DNA of 64,000 bases from Biomphalaria glabrata (lineage: Eukaryota > Mollusca > Gastropoda > Planorbidae). Of the stretch, positions 33,732 through 47,136 are shown piece by piece. How positions within the stretch are numbered: position 1 is the stretch's first letter; each line of letters starts with the position of its first letter. The notes below the pieces were generated by a model, which ran no database searches, was not told the origin of the DNA, and worked only from the letters and a program-made list of their open reading frames with translations. The stretch is taken from the NCBI RefSeq assembly GCF_947242115.1, contig NC_074728.1, positions 2,908,201 through 2,972,200 of the forward strand. Direction: 5' to 3'. The position numbers were made by a program, and so were the translations under genes.

Positions 33732-34184
33732 TCACAGGCAGCGAAAATAAGTCGATGAATATATATATATATACTTCTTATTCGCTCTCATTATTATCAT
33801 CTCTATTATCATGACGATCAGTAAATGAGATGAAGTGTACATGTGCAGTAACGTGGTTTCCAAATCAGGGGGCTCTAGAGCACTATTTAGTTTTCTTTCT
33901 ATTGTGGTGTTTTGGCGCCATTGCAGTGTCTTGTTCGGGCATATCGTGGTAAAGAATGCAGCTTTGAAGGACATGCACTTCACATGGGCAGATTTCACTA
34001 ATATCCAATTGTGAGCTTCCGGAACATTTGTTGTCTCATTCTGTTGTGTCCGGTTCTGAGGCGAAAGATTAGACGTTGATCTTAGTGTCTCAATGTAAAC
34101 AAGTTCATCTAATTTTAGAATTGCTATATAGGACAACAAAAGAAAACAAAAAGTTTTTTTTTTATTAAACAAAGGGGGTAACAT
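33732..34184 (-). CDS. Unassigned 150-residue ORF with N-terminal hydrophobic segment
   Basis: An open minus-strand frame. Residues about 11-25 are hydrophobic (TFCFLLLSYIAILKL), then a polar stretch with N-linked sites (NRT, NET, NKT, NTT) and a part reading HNWILVKSAHVKCMSFKAAF. The last 20 or so residues run into a TA microsatellite and are unlikely to be real, so a donor before them is possible. The shape suits the start of a Golgi type II enzyme, but I recognise no family. It could be a first exon, a pseudogene or chance. It lies about 0.85 kb from the PSAT1 start, in divergent orientation. Confidence 0.3.
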   Translation of the reverse strand: MLPPLFNKKKTFCFLLLSYIAILKLDELVYIETLRSTSNLSPQNRTQQNETTNVPEAHNWILVKSAHVKCMSFKAAFFTTICPNKTLQWRQNTTIERKLNSALEPPDLETTLLHMYTSSHLLIVMIIEMIIMRANKKYIYIYSSTYFRCL

Positions 34185-34272
34185 CGATCCAATATAGTGA
34201 AACCAATTAACATATGGAACGACAATTTACATCTTAAGGTATTCCATTATGTCACTACTTTATATATCCTTG

Positions 34273-34413
34273 CATATAAGATAAGAAGATAAGATAGTTA
34301 ATTATATTATTTTGTAGAAATCTGTAGACAATGCCTGCCTTGCATATAAGATAAGAAGATTAAGATAGTTAATTATATTATTTTGTAGAAATCTGTAGAC
34401 AATGCCTGGAATA
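34273..34413. repeat. Tandem duplication, two units of about 70 bp
   Basis: GCATATAAGATAAGAAGAT...CTGTAGACAATGCCTG occurs twice in a row with a one-base difference in spacing. Confidence 0.9.
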
Positions 34414-34916
34414 AAAAGCACTGGGTTATAGATTTAAGCTTATATAGTATATAGCCTATGTTTTCATCAGCAATGTTCATAATTTTGAATAGACATGATC
34501 TCGCCAGCCACATGAGGTGACACAAAACCCACAAGTGCAAAGCCTTCAGCCCCCCCCCCCCCCCCTGGATTACCAAAGTGGTCATCATCGAACCACGATG
34601 GACGAACTATATATAAATAGATGTAGTAACCTTGGCCTTGATTCGCAAGTGTTTTCATTCATAACAAAAACATAGGAACGCGTGGTAGATGCCGGTGGAT
34701 AATTAATATTAATCATTTAGGGATAAAACACATATACAAATCAGTAGAGAATATTATTCGTTAAAACAAGATGTAGAACTAAGATTTCTTAGTCTTTTTA
34801 CTTTGAAAATTTAACAATCTTTTTTTACTTGCTATGCATTTTGTGTTTCACTTGACGTTAGATTCTCACTCCGGACTACTCCGGTCCTATGCGGCAAAGT
34901 GCTTTGTTGGTTAACG

Positions 34917-35035
34917 AACCAATGAAAACAGGGGTTATAGTGCAAGGTCAACCAATGGGGCGATGTAAACAATATGTCAACCGTAACAACGAGGGCTATA
35001 TAATGTGATGCAAGATTTAGATTCTTTCTCTCTGC
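34917..35035 (+). promoter_or_regulatory. PSAT1 core promoter
   Basis: Two CCAAT boxes (34919-34923 and 34952-34956) lie upstream of a TATATAA box (34997-35003). A pyrimidine-rich start region follows about 30 bases on (TTCTTTCTCTCTGC). The first in-frame ATG (35040) and the preferred one (35082) lie just beyond. Confidence 0.65.
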
Positions 35036-35081
35036 TTAGTTGTGTGTATGTGAATATTGTGAACAATATAAACAGTGGGAA

Positions 35082-38000
35082 ATGGGTGACATTAGAAGCA
35101 ATGGGAAAGCTAAATTTGTAATAAACTTTTCAGCAGGACCAGCAAAATTACCAGCAGCGGTTTGTAGATCTATCATTAGAATTAGATCTATTATTAATAA
35201 AATTATTATAAATAAATTAAATTAGATCTAGAATTATAATTAGACTAGACTAACTAGTCTAGATCTAGCTAGATCTAGATTCTAGATTATTATTTATCTA
35301 GATCTAGATGATACTAGATCTAGATCTAGTAACTAGAGTAGTCTAGATTAATATATTAACTAACATTAAAAAGTAACATGTAAATGTAACAACTAGTCTA
35401 GATTGATCATATAGTATTCATAGTCATAGTACAAGATAGTAAATAGTATCAGTATCATAATCATATTAAATGATATTATCATAGACATAGTAGATCTAGA
35501 GTCTGCTATTTTATTATACTAGACTAATCTAGATCTAGACTATTTACTCATTACTCTCACTCACTGTATAAAAGTCACGTTTAAAGTGTATTCAGTATTG
35601 TAATTAAATCTAGAGACTATAAATTATAAATAAATAATAGAGTAGACTATTTTAGTATTTTAGTATTTATTATTTATAACATAGTGACATAGTCTAGATC
35701 TAGTAGTATAGTCATAGCATCAATAAATCATAGAGGTCTATTCTATAGATTATAATAGATCTATAAATATAATGATAGATTCTGATAGATCTAAAAATGT
35801 TCTAGATCTAGAATAGAATCTATAGATTTCTAAGATTTGATAGAATCTGAATCTGGGTCTTACTTAGAATATCTAGAATTCTAGATCTAGATTAGATCTG
35901 TCAATCTGTCTAGATCTAAATTAGATCTTTCTAGATCTAACCACAACACGTCAAAGCTGTTGCAATGTTGTTTATTCAGTCTAGGACTCTTAGACTAGCT
36001 TTTACTTTTAGTTAGTATTGTAGATCTATAGATCTAGATCTAAATTTTAAAAATCTAATTATTAATAATAGATAGACCAAGTACTCTAAGTACTAGTTTC
36101 ACTAGGCTAGCATTGCTCATGATATGACTGATTTTTATACACTTTCCATTTTCTTTCTTTTTTTTTTTTTTACATAATATTTCTATGCAAGCCAATGTAT
36201 AACGTACACCTAGATTGTCCTTCTTGTCCAATAAAAATAGAACAGTTTTTTTTATGTTTACTGAGCACTCCAGTATTATCTACATTGATTTTTAGTTGTC
36301 TGTCAGTTGAATCTCTCTCTCTATATGTGACCTACATCCAGCACAGACATAACCCTTGTCCAGTTGTCGTAGACAAGCTAGTTATCATTAAGACATTCTT
36401 GTTAGTAATGCTAGTATATAGACAAATACAACTGCCTCTAATGTAGATAGAGGACTTCTTTTGGACACAAATAAAAACAAAGGACACTTTTGTCTGTGAG
36501 GCAATAATGATGAATAATGAGCCTTCATTATGAACCTTCTGTCTGAGCCTTCAAACTTCTACTTATACTGGTATACCAACATTAATGCCATTATTTAATT
36601 ACATTCTAGTCAAGTACCAATGCAGTAACACTAGTCAATAGGCCTAAAATAGATTCATAAGATATAATATATAGTATGGCTTTGCCTTTTGATTTCCTGG
36701 TACCCTATTCAGATTCTTATGTTGAATAATATTTATAGACCTGAAATCTTATCCTAACCTTGGAATTTATCATGTAGTGAATTTTTTAATACTCAGAAAG
36801 ACACAAAGACAAAGGCACATTCCTCATCCCATATGCTAGGACAAATTTGTACAAATACTCCTTCCCTAGTGCTATTAGAGCATGGAATGGGTTGCCTGAG
36901 CTAGCCAGGAAAACCAGTGACTAGGCAGAATTTAAGTCATTGGTTAATATGCATGACGCGTAGGACGTAATCATCTTCTTTTTTGAAGTAACGTCTATAT
37001 TACATTAAGATAAGAAGACTAATGCTATTTGGCTTTAAATTTTGGACCATTGTATGTAGGAAATTATTTCAGCATAACCTCAGTTATTTTATGTTGTTTT
37101 TAATTCAGTAACTTTGAAGCTAATTGATACTGGATGGTCTTATACTCTTATTGCTAATAACATTATAGTGTATTTAAGGTTGACTTTTATTTACAGGCTA
37201 AAAAAATGCCTGCTGTTGCAGTATTTGTAATCTTTCAATTGTAGATATAAACTAGATACTAGTATGCTATATTTCAAATTATTTTAACAGATCTTTATAA
37301 ATTGGAAGTGCTAGTCTATAATGAGATTTTTGTTTGTTTGTTTTGGAGTGACGGCTTGGTTAACATCTAGACTCATGCATATAGACCCTAATTGATTTCT
37401 TGCACTAGTATGATGAATGTATGACAGTACTTATTGACCTCTTAGCGACCACCAGCTGGCTTCTTTGTATTTATTTTTAACTAAAGGCCAAAGAATGGCT
37501 AGAGATTTTTGCTTTAAATCTTGTAGGTTTAATTTTAAGTTCCCAACTACTTTGATTTTATTGTTAGCCTTGAAAATGTGTCTATTAGGGCTTTTTATTG
37601 TTTGCTTATTTGTAAACACTTTAGAAAACGTTGCTTCATAATTCCAGTCCATGTATATAAATGGTTGTAGCAGGTTAGTAAAGGTCGACATTTGTGTACT
37701 GACATTGACCTACTTTTTTCTCTTCCTAATCTTTCAACTTTACGATGCAGAAAAAAAAAAGGTGGAGCTCGTGTCAGTTAATGGACAACTTACACTAAAA
37801 GAACATTGCACTTTAGGCACGCTGCTAGATTTGTTTTATTACATTGCATATTTGGTGATTGCCATCAATCGTACCGGTACTTGTAGAGATATTTTTTTAA
37901 AGATCGGGGGTTAGTGGGGCGACGACCGTGAATTTCCTTTTATCTTAGTAGAACGTACGGTAGTCTAATCGTGCCGTCCTTAACCTCACATCACGCGCTG

Positions 38001-38510
38001 TGTATGCTGGGATTGCTTACGTAACCATATTTTGACCAGTCGCAGAAGTTTCCTCGTTGGTTTTAAAACGTAGGTATCTGAAATAAATAGAACATTTGTC
38101 GTGTCCCTCGCAAGTGCAACAAGGGGAAAGTGACGTCACATGTCGTGGATGTGCATGGCAGTCTTTACATGACATCCTTATTTGGTTTAGATTGCTTTAC
38201 TTTGCAGCCCAAAAATCACTCGAATACTAGAGATCTAGTACAGTGGGTGCCTGCCAAGGGTTCTACTTTCAATAAGGACAAGAATGGAAGCTCAATCTTA
38301 GATCTAGATGACTAGATCTATAAGAATATGGAGAAAAAAACTGCGCTGTGGCTCAAAAATCAAAATATATCTTTATATTTACGAAAATTGAAAAAAAGAA
38401 AATTTTGAGTTTTGGAACAAAAATATTATACCAGATATTTTACTTCTCTATGTATTTTGCAAATAGATTATAATAGATGTAATAATTATGTATATTTTTA
38501 AATGTAGACG

Positions 38511-38576
<66 letters not shown>

Positions 38577-41500
38577 ACCCCTAGATCTAGATGTAATTTT
38601 AAACTAGAGATATTTTAAAATCCGTTTTTTTCTTCTGCGAAATGGTACCCATTCGTTATTCTACGCAATCAGGTCAAAGTGATGTCATGATTTGTAACAT
38701 AGACACAGCAAGGTCACGGGTTTCAGCTCGGGGATCACGTATTTCAGCAGTCATTGTTTGGTGTGTATACGTCATAGCCAGTGAAGCATGCAGGCTGTTG
38801 TTGGTCCATGGGTTTCCGAGGATTTTCATTACTCCGCGATTCGAGTTGACCTACTTATATCTATAAATAGAATTCCGCATTTCTATTCTCACATTTGACG
38901 TCGGGAGGTATTTCGATTAAAAGATTTAAGTCTACATTCTGGTGCTAGTTCCCCCCCCCTCCCCCAACACACACAGCTATTTAGAATACACCATACGCAC
39001 ACGCACTAGAGTGGAGGCGGGAGGGAGACATGAATTCCTTTTGTTTGACCCCCCTCGCGGCCGTCGCCAGGCTAAGTGACCTCCTGTTGTGACAACACAT
39101 TGTCGTTATCACGTGTTTGTTGCACAGCACGCCAATTTTGTAGTTTGATCAACCTTGAGGCTTACATCCACGTTTGCTAATGTTGACTGAGGGAAAAAAT
39201 ACAAGAAGCCAGTCAAATAGCGCAGTATACATGAGTAGTGTATACACACAATGTTGACCCTAGTTCTGATAACACGCACGAGACACTGACCTACATTAGC
39301 CACCAGCTCTCCCTCCCTCATGCTGGATTTGTTCTTGTGATATTGTCAATACATCGCTAGCAGGGGAATAAACAAATATGTTGTTATGATTAATATGACT
39401 CATATAGAACTGGTGATCAACATGGACTGTTGTTTATTTGTTATTAGAAAACTTGAAGGAAGCTTATTGACTCCTTGGTTTTATTGTTTCAAGTTTAAAG
39501 ACACATTTTGTTTTTAAAATCATTTTGACTTTTTTTTTCCTACATAAATATAGATTTCTAGATTAGGGACTTGATCTCTAGGCCTGCTGCTGGTACATGT
39601 ATTACTAAAGATAGTCCAAACAATGGAATGAATGGATGTTGGAGTATAGTGTGGAATTCAATTGGAAAGTGGTGCAAAAAGTAATTTATAAAGATCACTA
39701 GCCTCCCCCCCCTCTTTTTTTTTTTATCAATACTAAATTTATCTCCTTTTTTTTTCTTTTGGGTTGCATAATCCTCTCTTCCTGATAGTTTATTAGTTTA
39801 TCCAATACTTTATCTTTTGAGTTGAGTCATGCAGACAGCAAATAGCAATGTGTTAGCTGCATGTAGATCTATATTATCAACATATTGAAGTTTTTACCAG
39901 AGCCCTCCATGTTTTGTTATCTAAATATAGACTCCAACACAAAGCTGACATCTCTCCTTGGGCTAGACCTCCTGAACTATTGATTAGTTTGGAATGTAGC
40001 ATCACCATAAACAAGATCTGATGTTTGGGGTCATCAGCTGATCCAGAATATACATTTAGACAATATAATAGGCCCACAACTAGTCAAGAAGTTGTTTGTT
40101 GATTGGCTACAACCTCAGATTATCATCTTTTAGTTTCTTCTTACAAATGTTGCTCTTATTATTAAATTTGGTTTTGGGTAACATTTTGAAGTCTTATGAA
40201 TGTTGCACACTAGAGGGGGGAAAAAATCAACAACATAAATTAGACAAACCAAATGTTTAACCTTTAATGGTATGATTACTTTTACACTAGAACTGTAACC
40301 TGACTCAATTTGTTAAGTTGAACTATTTTTCAGAAATGTTAACTTTTTCTCTCCTAACAGACGATACCAACGTTGATTCCACCAGAATGTGGTAAATAAT
40401 TACGGAGAGAAAGAGTTAATTAAGTCATTAAGGAATGTTTGAAAAGAAAAATCTTGTTTTCTTTCCATCTGAAAGATGTCATCTGTTGCTCAGAGGTCAA
40501 GAAGTTATATTATTATTAGTGCAAGCGATCTATCAAGATCAAAATGTCAATCTAGACTCAACAAAATACCACCACTTCCAATTTTTTACTTGAATGATAA
40601 AAGTACAACTACTTGTCAATCTTTAGTCTGTGCTGAATTTTGAAATGATGCCTTTTGTCTTGCATCCTCAAAGTTCTGAACATTTCGTTGGTGCTGAAAC
40701 TAGTGATTAGATCTTTATAAAAATCAAGACTAGCTGACAAATGTAAAAATTAGGCTATAAAAAATCCAACTTAACTCCTTTAGTTAAGTAACACTGCATC
40801 CAGTATCAACTAAATAATGTCTTCTATAGTTTATACCAGAGTCACAAGTCCCTCATGTGAATATGTTTTATGTATGCTTGATTAAATGATCACCATTATC
40901 TTGTTTCTTGCATTTATATATACTTAAAGCTGAAGTTCTAATTTACATCTTATGTCCGGAGATGATTTCTTTTTTTTCTTCAGTGTTTTAAAACCTTTTA
41001 AGAATTATTCTTTTTATTTCTAGAGCATTTTTTTGTATTGTGTAACTTTTGTTATTATTGGTAGGTCTTAGCCCATGCACAGAAAGAAATGTTGGATCAC
41101 AAGGACAGTGGTGTGAGTGTTATGGGTAAGGTTTTCACCTTTTTGTCTTATATAATGTTTCAATGGGAGCTTAAGGAAGACTTGAGTCCTCCCTCTATGC
41201 AGAGCTGGTAGAAGTGCTGTTGTAAAAAGATTGAACATCAGACTGGTAAATGGAAAAATGCCTTCAATATCAAAAGAAACTTGTACACAACTCTCTTGCT
41301 ATCCTGCTAAGAACAGCTGCTGACTGGGAAATGTAAAGGGATAGGGTTAAATGCCAATTGTCAATGAAAGTCAAAGGACTGATGATGATATGTTGAGCAT
41401 GTATCTAGCACAGAGATTGCTCATAGATGTTTTTTTTCCAGGTCATGAACTATGAAGGAACAACTGAAACAAACGTGTAAACATTTAACAAAAGTCCGCA

Positions 41501-44500
41501 CAGGCTGCATAGTTAATTTGTGAAGATGAACATTGAAAATGTGCATTGCAACAGTGGATGTCAAATTTAGAAGTGTTTTTGCTTTAATCATTTTCAAGAG
41601 TTAGACATTATGATGTAGATAGCTTTGGGATTCAAAGAAATTCTAGAGAAGTGTATGAACAAAGGAAAAACATTTAGATAGCTTTTAACTTCATCTGGAA
41701 CTTGCTTGTTTTTTACTAACATTTTGGAGGATTACTTTGTATTTTCAGAACTAAGTCACAGATCATCAGAATTCATCAAAATCCTTCATGCAGCAGAGGA
41801 GAAATTAAGACATTTATTGTAAGTAATTCTGTTTGGAAAAATTATGAGTTTTATTGTACGTAATTCTGTTTGGAAAAAATATTTTTAAAACGAATAATGT
41901 AAAAGTTTTAAAAAATTGAATTCCTTGTTTTCATAGAACCATCCCAGACAACTACAAAGTATTATTTCTACAAGGTGGCGGCACTGGTCAGTTCTCCGCT
42001 GTACCTCTGAACCTCATGCAACTCAAACCAGGTATGTCAGAGAGTAATAGAATGAAATATGCCTGGGTTTGTTGCTTTTTTTTTTTTAGACAAGAGTAAA
42101 TGTGGTTTTATAGATTGATCACTGCTGAATTAAAGGTACTCACTTTGTTTCCTAAATTGCCTTTTTTTTTGTAACTGTGATATGAAAATGTAACATTTTG
42201 TTATGTAATATTCTGGTAATTAAATAAGAAAAGAAAAATTTAAATGTTCAGGTTATCTCAATCACTAAAATAAATGTAGGCATAGATAGATGCTGTAAAA
42301 ATGTCTTAATTATGTACAATAGTTTATTTTCAATTAGTTTTAATGGGTAGCCAATTCTGCCTTGCATTTCAGGTCATTCCGCTGATTACATCATCACAGG
42401 GTCATGGTCAGCAAAAGCTGCCCAGGAGGCAGAAAAGTATGGCACTGTCAATTTGGTCTTACCAAAACCCAAAAAATACACATGTAAGTAGACAAAGTCA
42501 CTTTATCCACGAGTAAAAAAAAATTATTCTTCTGGCATCTTTTTTTTCTTTTCTACTTTTTATCTGACAACACAGTCACCATCACCTAACACCCTCTTGC
42601 AATCTATTTTGCAACCATTATGAACTGTCTTCCTTTGTCCTTGTATAGGTATAGTTTCAGATTAAGAATATTTTTTGTACTTTATAGAGCTTGTTGTACG
42701 TTAAGTAAGACCTCTTAATGTGGCCCAGCGCTTAACTATTGTCCGCAGCTGTTATTGAAACATTGTCTCCAGGTTTCCCTTTGCACTTGGTTTCAAATCA
42801 ACATGGTCTCACTAGTGCATCAAGTGTTTTCAAGGTCACATAGTCTGTGCCCCACTTGCTTGTTAGTTTTACTTACCTATGTAGTGCCTCAACAAATGTT
42901 CAAATAGTCAAAATATTTAGGTCAAACAAACATGTTTACATTGATTTAGCCATTGGTTAACATGTAATTAGTAATACAGGTACCGTACACAGCTGGCAAT
43001 TGTCAACTGGTTTATTTAATTAGGCTTTTGTTTCCTGATTGTTAAAGGTCATACCTTGGCTAATTATTATTAAATTATTTTCCTTATTTAATTTTAAGTA
43101 GACCAATTTCAATGTTCTTAACATTACTTCAAGAGTGGTAATTAATTTGTATTATTTTGTTTGTTTAACTCAGCAATACCAGACAGGTCAACCTGGACGC
43201 TGAATCCAGATGCTTCCTATTTCTATTACTGTGCCAATGAGACAATTGATGGTGAGTTTTACTAGTATGTTGAGGGCTACCTAAAATAGTTTTTTAAAAT
43301 ATATTCAAAGAAAGAAGAATGTGTTTTGTGCATAAAATTACTAAAGAAAGGACAAAAAGGAGAGGGGGTGTGAGGATAAAGTTTCTAATCAACTTAGTTA
43401 ATGGCAACAGGAGGGAAAAAAAAAAGTTAAAACAAAAATGTAACATCAGAATGCAACATCCTTCAAACCAACTTTGAAAAAAAAAAAATGTTTCTACAGA
43501 GTTTTCCTGTCATCAAACAAAAGCAAGACATGAATGAACATACTTCAAAGCAACAATGAAAACTCATTCTTTAAACTTGTCCAACATTTTCTATTCAGGT
43601 GTTGAGTTTCAGTATATTCCAGAAACCAATGGGGTTCCTATAGTCTGTGATATGTCCTCAAATATCCTGACCAGACACCTGGACATTTCAAAGGTGACAT
43701 TTTTTTTTTCTCTTCTTCTGTCTTACCATTGTGTTGGTTATTTTTTCAGTGAAGGGAGATCATTATTTCGTTCTTGAAACATTTTAGCAATTTTATTTTC
43801 ATCAGTCACAGTTTCTTTTTTCATTTGAAAATCTATCAATGTTATAGCAACTTTTTTTTTCTCTCTCAAACATTTTCAGATATTCAAAGTTAAGTAAATG
43901 CATTTGAAATAATCTGTTAAAAAAAAAGAAAGCACCAAATCTAGGCTGTAGTCTCTCTCTAGTTTCTCTGTTGTTTTTTGTCGTTATTCTGTGTCACAGA
44001 ACATACATCCTACATTAACATTCTTGTTATTAAGCAATTAGTACACATGAAATGAAAGAAGTCTGAATGAAAACTGTTTCCTCACACACTGTATTTGCTT
44101 GTTTCAGTTTGGTTTGATATTTGCTGGGGCCCAGAAAAACATTGGCCCTGCGGGTGTGACTCTAGTCATCATCAGAGAAGATTTGATTGGCTTTGCTATG
44201 AAAGTTTGTCCTGTCATCTTTGACTACAAGGTTCAAGCAGGCAACAACTCACTTTACAATACTCCACCAACCTATGGGTCAGTTGTTTGGGTTTACTTTG
44301 TCTTTTGTACTCAGTATGTAATAACCTAAGGACCATTTGTTTGATGTAAAAAAAAACTTTTTTTTTGGACTGAACAAAATAATAGAGAATGTTAAGGTAT
44401 TGATTATACTATACATAGTTTGTTTTTCAACAGTTAAGCAGTCCAACGTTTTATAGTGAATTTTGAAAAGCTGCTTGATATCTATCTCAGATAGAGCTGT

Positions 44501-44866
44501 ACAATTACAATTACTTGTAGAGTTTCCAGGATTGTTTCCACAGGCACAACTAACAAAATTGTTGTCAGGCACAACCCCACAACTACAGTTGTTGTTGTTA
44601 TGACACATTCCGCGCCCCCCCCCCCCCCACCTTCCCCCTTCAAAACTGTTTTTTTATTAGTTTAACTCTTGGACTCCACATTTGGACAGAATTTAAAATT
44701 TTCCGCCCCCCCCCCCCCCCTTTCCTCCTTCAAAACTGTTTTTTTATTAGTTTAACTCTTGGACTCCACATTTGGACAGAATTAAATATTTTCACCCTTT
44801 CAGAGTGTGAAATATTGCTTTGATTAAACTTGTAAACTTTCTATTATGATCCAAATTAATAAAAAT

Positions 44867-44902
<36 letters not shown>

Positions 44903-47136
44903 TATTTATTCATATTTTAACAAAACTTAATATAAAACACATTTAGTACACATTAAATGATTATCTTTAGCTCATTATCCCATATTTCATATATAAAGAA
45001 ATATAACATTTTTTAAGCCCCCACTCTTAGAAAAACATCTTTCTCTGTGAAAACACATTGAAAGAAGGAAATTCCTGATGTTTATCAAATGGAAACTATT
45101 CAAGATGAAGATTTAAGCAATTAAAGACAAAATACAGGGGAAAAAAATATATTTTAAAGCTCCCACATTACCACATTAACAGCGTTGATCTGTGCACTAG
45201 GGCTGAGTCAATTCAATGCTGGGAGTGCTGTTACGAGTTAAATATATGATCTATTAACCTGTTTTGTTCTTTCTTCCAGTATTTACATGATGGGTCTTGT
45301 ATTTGATTGGATAGAGGAAGTTGGTGGTGTGCACAAAATGGAAGAGAATGCCATCAAGAAATCTGGTTTGGTTTATGAGCTTATTGATAATTCAGAAGGC
45401 TTCTACAAGTAAGTTGCCAGGTTTAGCTGTAGATATTATTACATTCAATTATTGGGCAAGAGAAAATAGAATTTACTAAATAGACGCTTGTGGAAGCATT
45501 TTTACCCACCTTATGAGTCTGAGCACATTATTAAGAGTGAAAAATCTGTGTTTTATCCATGAGATAACTTTGATGTTTGTATTTATGTGTGCCTTGTATT
45601 CATGTGTGCCTTGTATTTATTCTACAGTTGTCCATTAGATTTGGACTGTCGCAGCCGAATGAATATTCCAATTAGAATTGGTTTCCACGGGGCACATGAT
45701 GTGTTGGAAAAAAAGTTTTCTGACGAGTCAACCAGCAATGGCTACTTACAGCTGAAAGGCCACAGGTAAAGCTCTCCAATTTATTTGTTTCATTTTTTAA
45801 TGAAAAGGGTATCTTTAACTTTCAACTTTTTGAAGAACTTAAAGGGTGGCCACAATCTTTTTAGTTTGCTATTGATACATTAATACTTTTATCTTTTTCC
45901 TTTCCTTATGAGCTGTAGATGTAGTTTATAATATATGCAGCAGAAGTTGTTACATTGGAAATATTAAAAATGAACCTAAAAAGAAGTAAATAATATTTCA
46001 AAACAGTTCCCAAAATGCATAGCTGTTACATTTTTAAACAATGGACAAAATGGTTGCTAACTAAAAGGGAAAATAAATAAATACATTGGCTCTACCTGGG
46101 AGATTCTTAGTTATTGCTGATGTCTCTGAAATGCATCTCCCATGATAAAGGATCACTGTACATGTTTGCTGCATTCAATGCACACAAAGGTTGCTTTACT
46201 CTTTTTGACAACCATGCCACTTTAGGCAATAGTTGTTTTTTTTTAATCCAAATATTGATCATAAATGATTATAAACGCATGCATATCAAGTTAGATAGGA
46301 GAAACTTGATAGATAACTGTCTGGCTGTCCAAGCAGGAGATATGGCTGACAATAGATAGTCTGATAGAAAAAATATAATTAACTCTTAAAAATAAACTCT
46401 AGGCCTCATCTTTAGATTTACATATTGATAGATGGGGAAACATTGAGATCTACAAATTTAGAAAAATTCTGCATAAAATAAATTATGGCTTTTATATAGG
46501 GCTACTTTCATGCTTATACTATTAGAGCATGCTCAGAGTGCTATGGTCCAAATCTCATTTGTGGACCAGTGGGTGGTATCTGGGAGAAGGTTTTCCATGC
46601 TGCCTTTAGGCGCTCACTAAACACAACTCTGCTCGAGTCAGGTGTTGAAACTTGAGCCCCCTTCATAGGTAGCCAAGCCAAACCAAGTTCAAGCGTACTT
46701 GCCCTCTCGACCACACTTCCCACAAAATAGAGACAAAATAACATTATCTTAATGTGGATAAAAAATGTGAGGGTTTGGTTACCAAAATGTTGGTTGTTAA
46801 AGTAGTTAGCATGTATCAGTATGGCTCAAAAGAAGGCTATTTAGTAAAGAAAAGCATACAAAAAAATATGAGCTGTTAGTTTCAGATTTACCTAAAACAA
46901 TTGTTCACCTCCTTCCTGTTTTTTTTTTTTAATTCTTGTTTGGGAATTCCTGAAGTAATGAGGAACTGTATTTTTTTTATTTATCATCACAATTATCTCG
47001 TTTTTGTTCTAACAGGTCAGTTGGAGGCATAAGAGTTTCATTGTACAACGCTGTAACAGTGGAGGAAACAGAGCACTTGGTGGAGTTTATGAAAGGCTTT
47101 ATGTCAAGGAACCGACAACTGATGGTCTCACATTAG
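35082..47136 (+). CDS. PSAT1: Phosphoserine aminotransferase
   Basis: A cytosolic PLP enzyme (EC 2.6.1.52) converting 3-phosphohydroxypyruvate plus glutamate to phosphoserine and 2-oxoglutarate, the second step of serine synthesis. Eleven coding exons give 381 residues (human 370): 35082-35159, 41065-41125, 41749-41818, 41937-42031, 42373-42483, 43174-43251, 43599-43693, 44108-44277, 45280-45408, 45628-45765, 47016-47136. The frame is continuous and all introns are GT-AG. Landmarks: [11 protein letters not shown] near the start, [67 protein letters not shown] with Schiff-base Lys206, [20 protein letters not shown], and [17 protein letters not shown] prefer ATG 35082; an in-frame ATG at 35040 would add 14 residues unlike the family. 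Intron 1 is 5.9 kb. No break was seen. Confidence 0.97.
35210..36075. repeat. AGATCTAGATCTAG-rich tract in PSAT1 intron 1
   Basis: The densest of the CTAG-rich regions, with repeated TCTAGATCTAGAT and AGATCTAGA words, degenerate and without a fixed period. It begins about 50 bp after the exon 1 donor. Confidence 0.75.
36790..37015 (+). mobile_element. LINE 3' end, CR1/L2-like, (GATAA)n-type tail
   Basis: Encodes [26 protein letters not shown], the conserved end of many reverse transcriptases (split here for reading: [11 protein letters not shown], then [13 protein letters not shown]). GGACGTAATCATCTTC, GAAGTAACGTC and an AAGATAAGAAG tail follow. Confidence 0.75.
37016..40338. other. Remainder of PSAT1 intron 1, mostly without recognisable features
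   Basis: Contains a (TA)n run (38517-38572) and a CRE-like TGACGTCA at about 38131. A GC-richer patch lies at 38890-39120. The ORFs here (for example minus strand 37431-37691) show no recognisable family. No alternative first exon could be supported. Confidence 0.4.
40339..40419. mobile_element. Short TTAA MITE, 81 bp, in PSAT1 intron 1
   Basis: TTAACTTTTTCTCTCC at the left and GGAGAGAAAGAGTTAA at the right form inverted ends with TTAA at both sides. It is a deletion form of the element at 53270-53533: the inner sequence GATACCAACGTTGATT matches GATACCACCATTGATT there. Confidence 0.8.
44616..44795. repeat. Tandem duplication with poly-C junctions, PSAT1 intron 8
   Basis: CTTCAAAACTGTTTTTTTAT and TTAACTCTTGGACTCCACATT occur twice, each copy preceded by a C run of 14-15 bases. 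Unit about 95 bp. Confidence 0.9.
46484..46721 (-). mobile_element. tRNA-derived SINE, family B, in PSAT1 intron 10
   Basis: GGCTTTTATATAGGGCTACT at the tail side and CTCTCGACCACACTTCCC at the head; GCATGCTCAGAGTGC inside. Confidence 0.85.

Noticed and set aside
37431-37691. 86-codon minus-strand ORF in PSAT1 intron 1
   Set aside because: Its composition is protein-like, but no domain was recognised and there is no transcript context; perhaps old transposon debris.
44751-45245. Possible TTAA MITE between TTAACTCTTGG and CGAGTTAAAT in PSAT1 intron 8
   Set aside because: Beyond TTAACTC the two ends do not form an inverted repeat.
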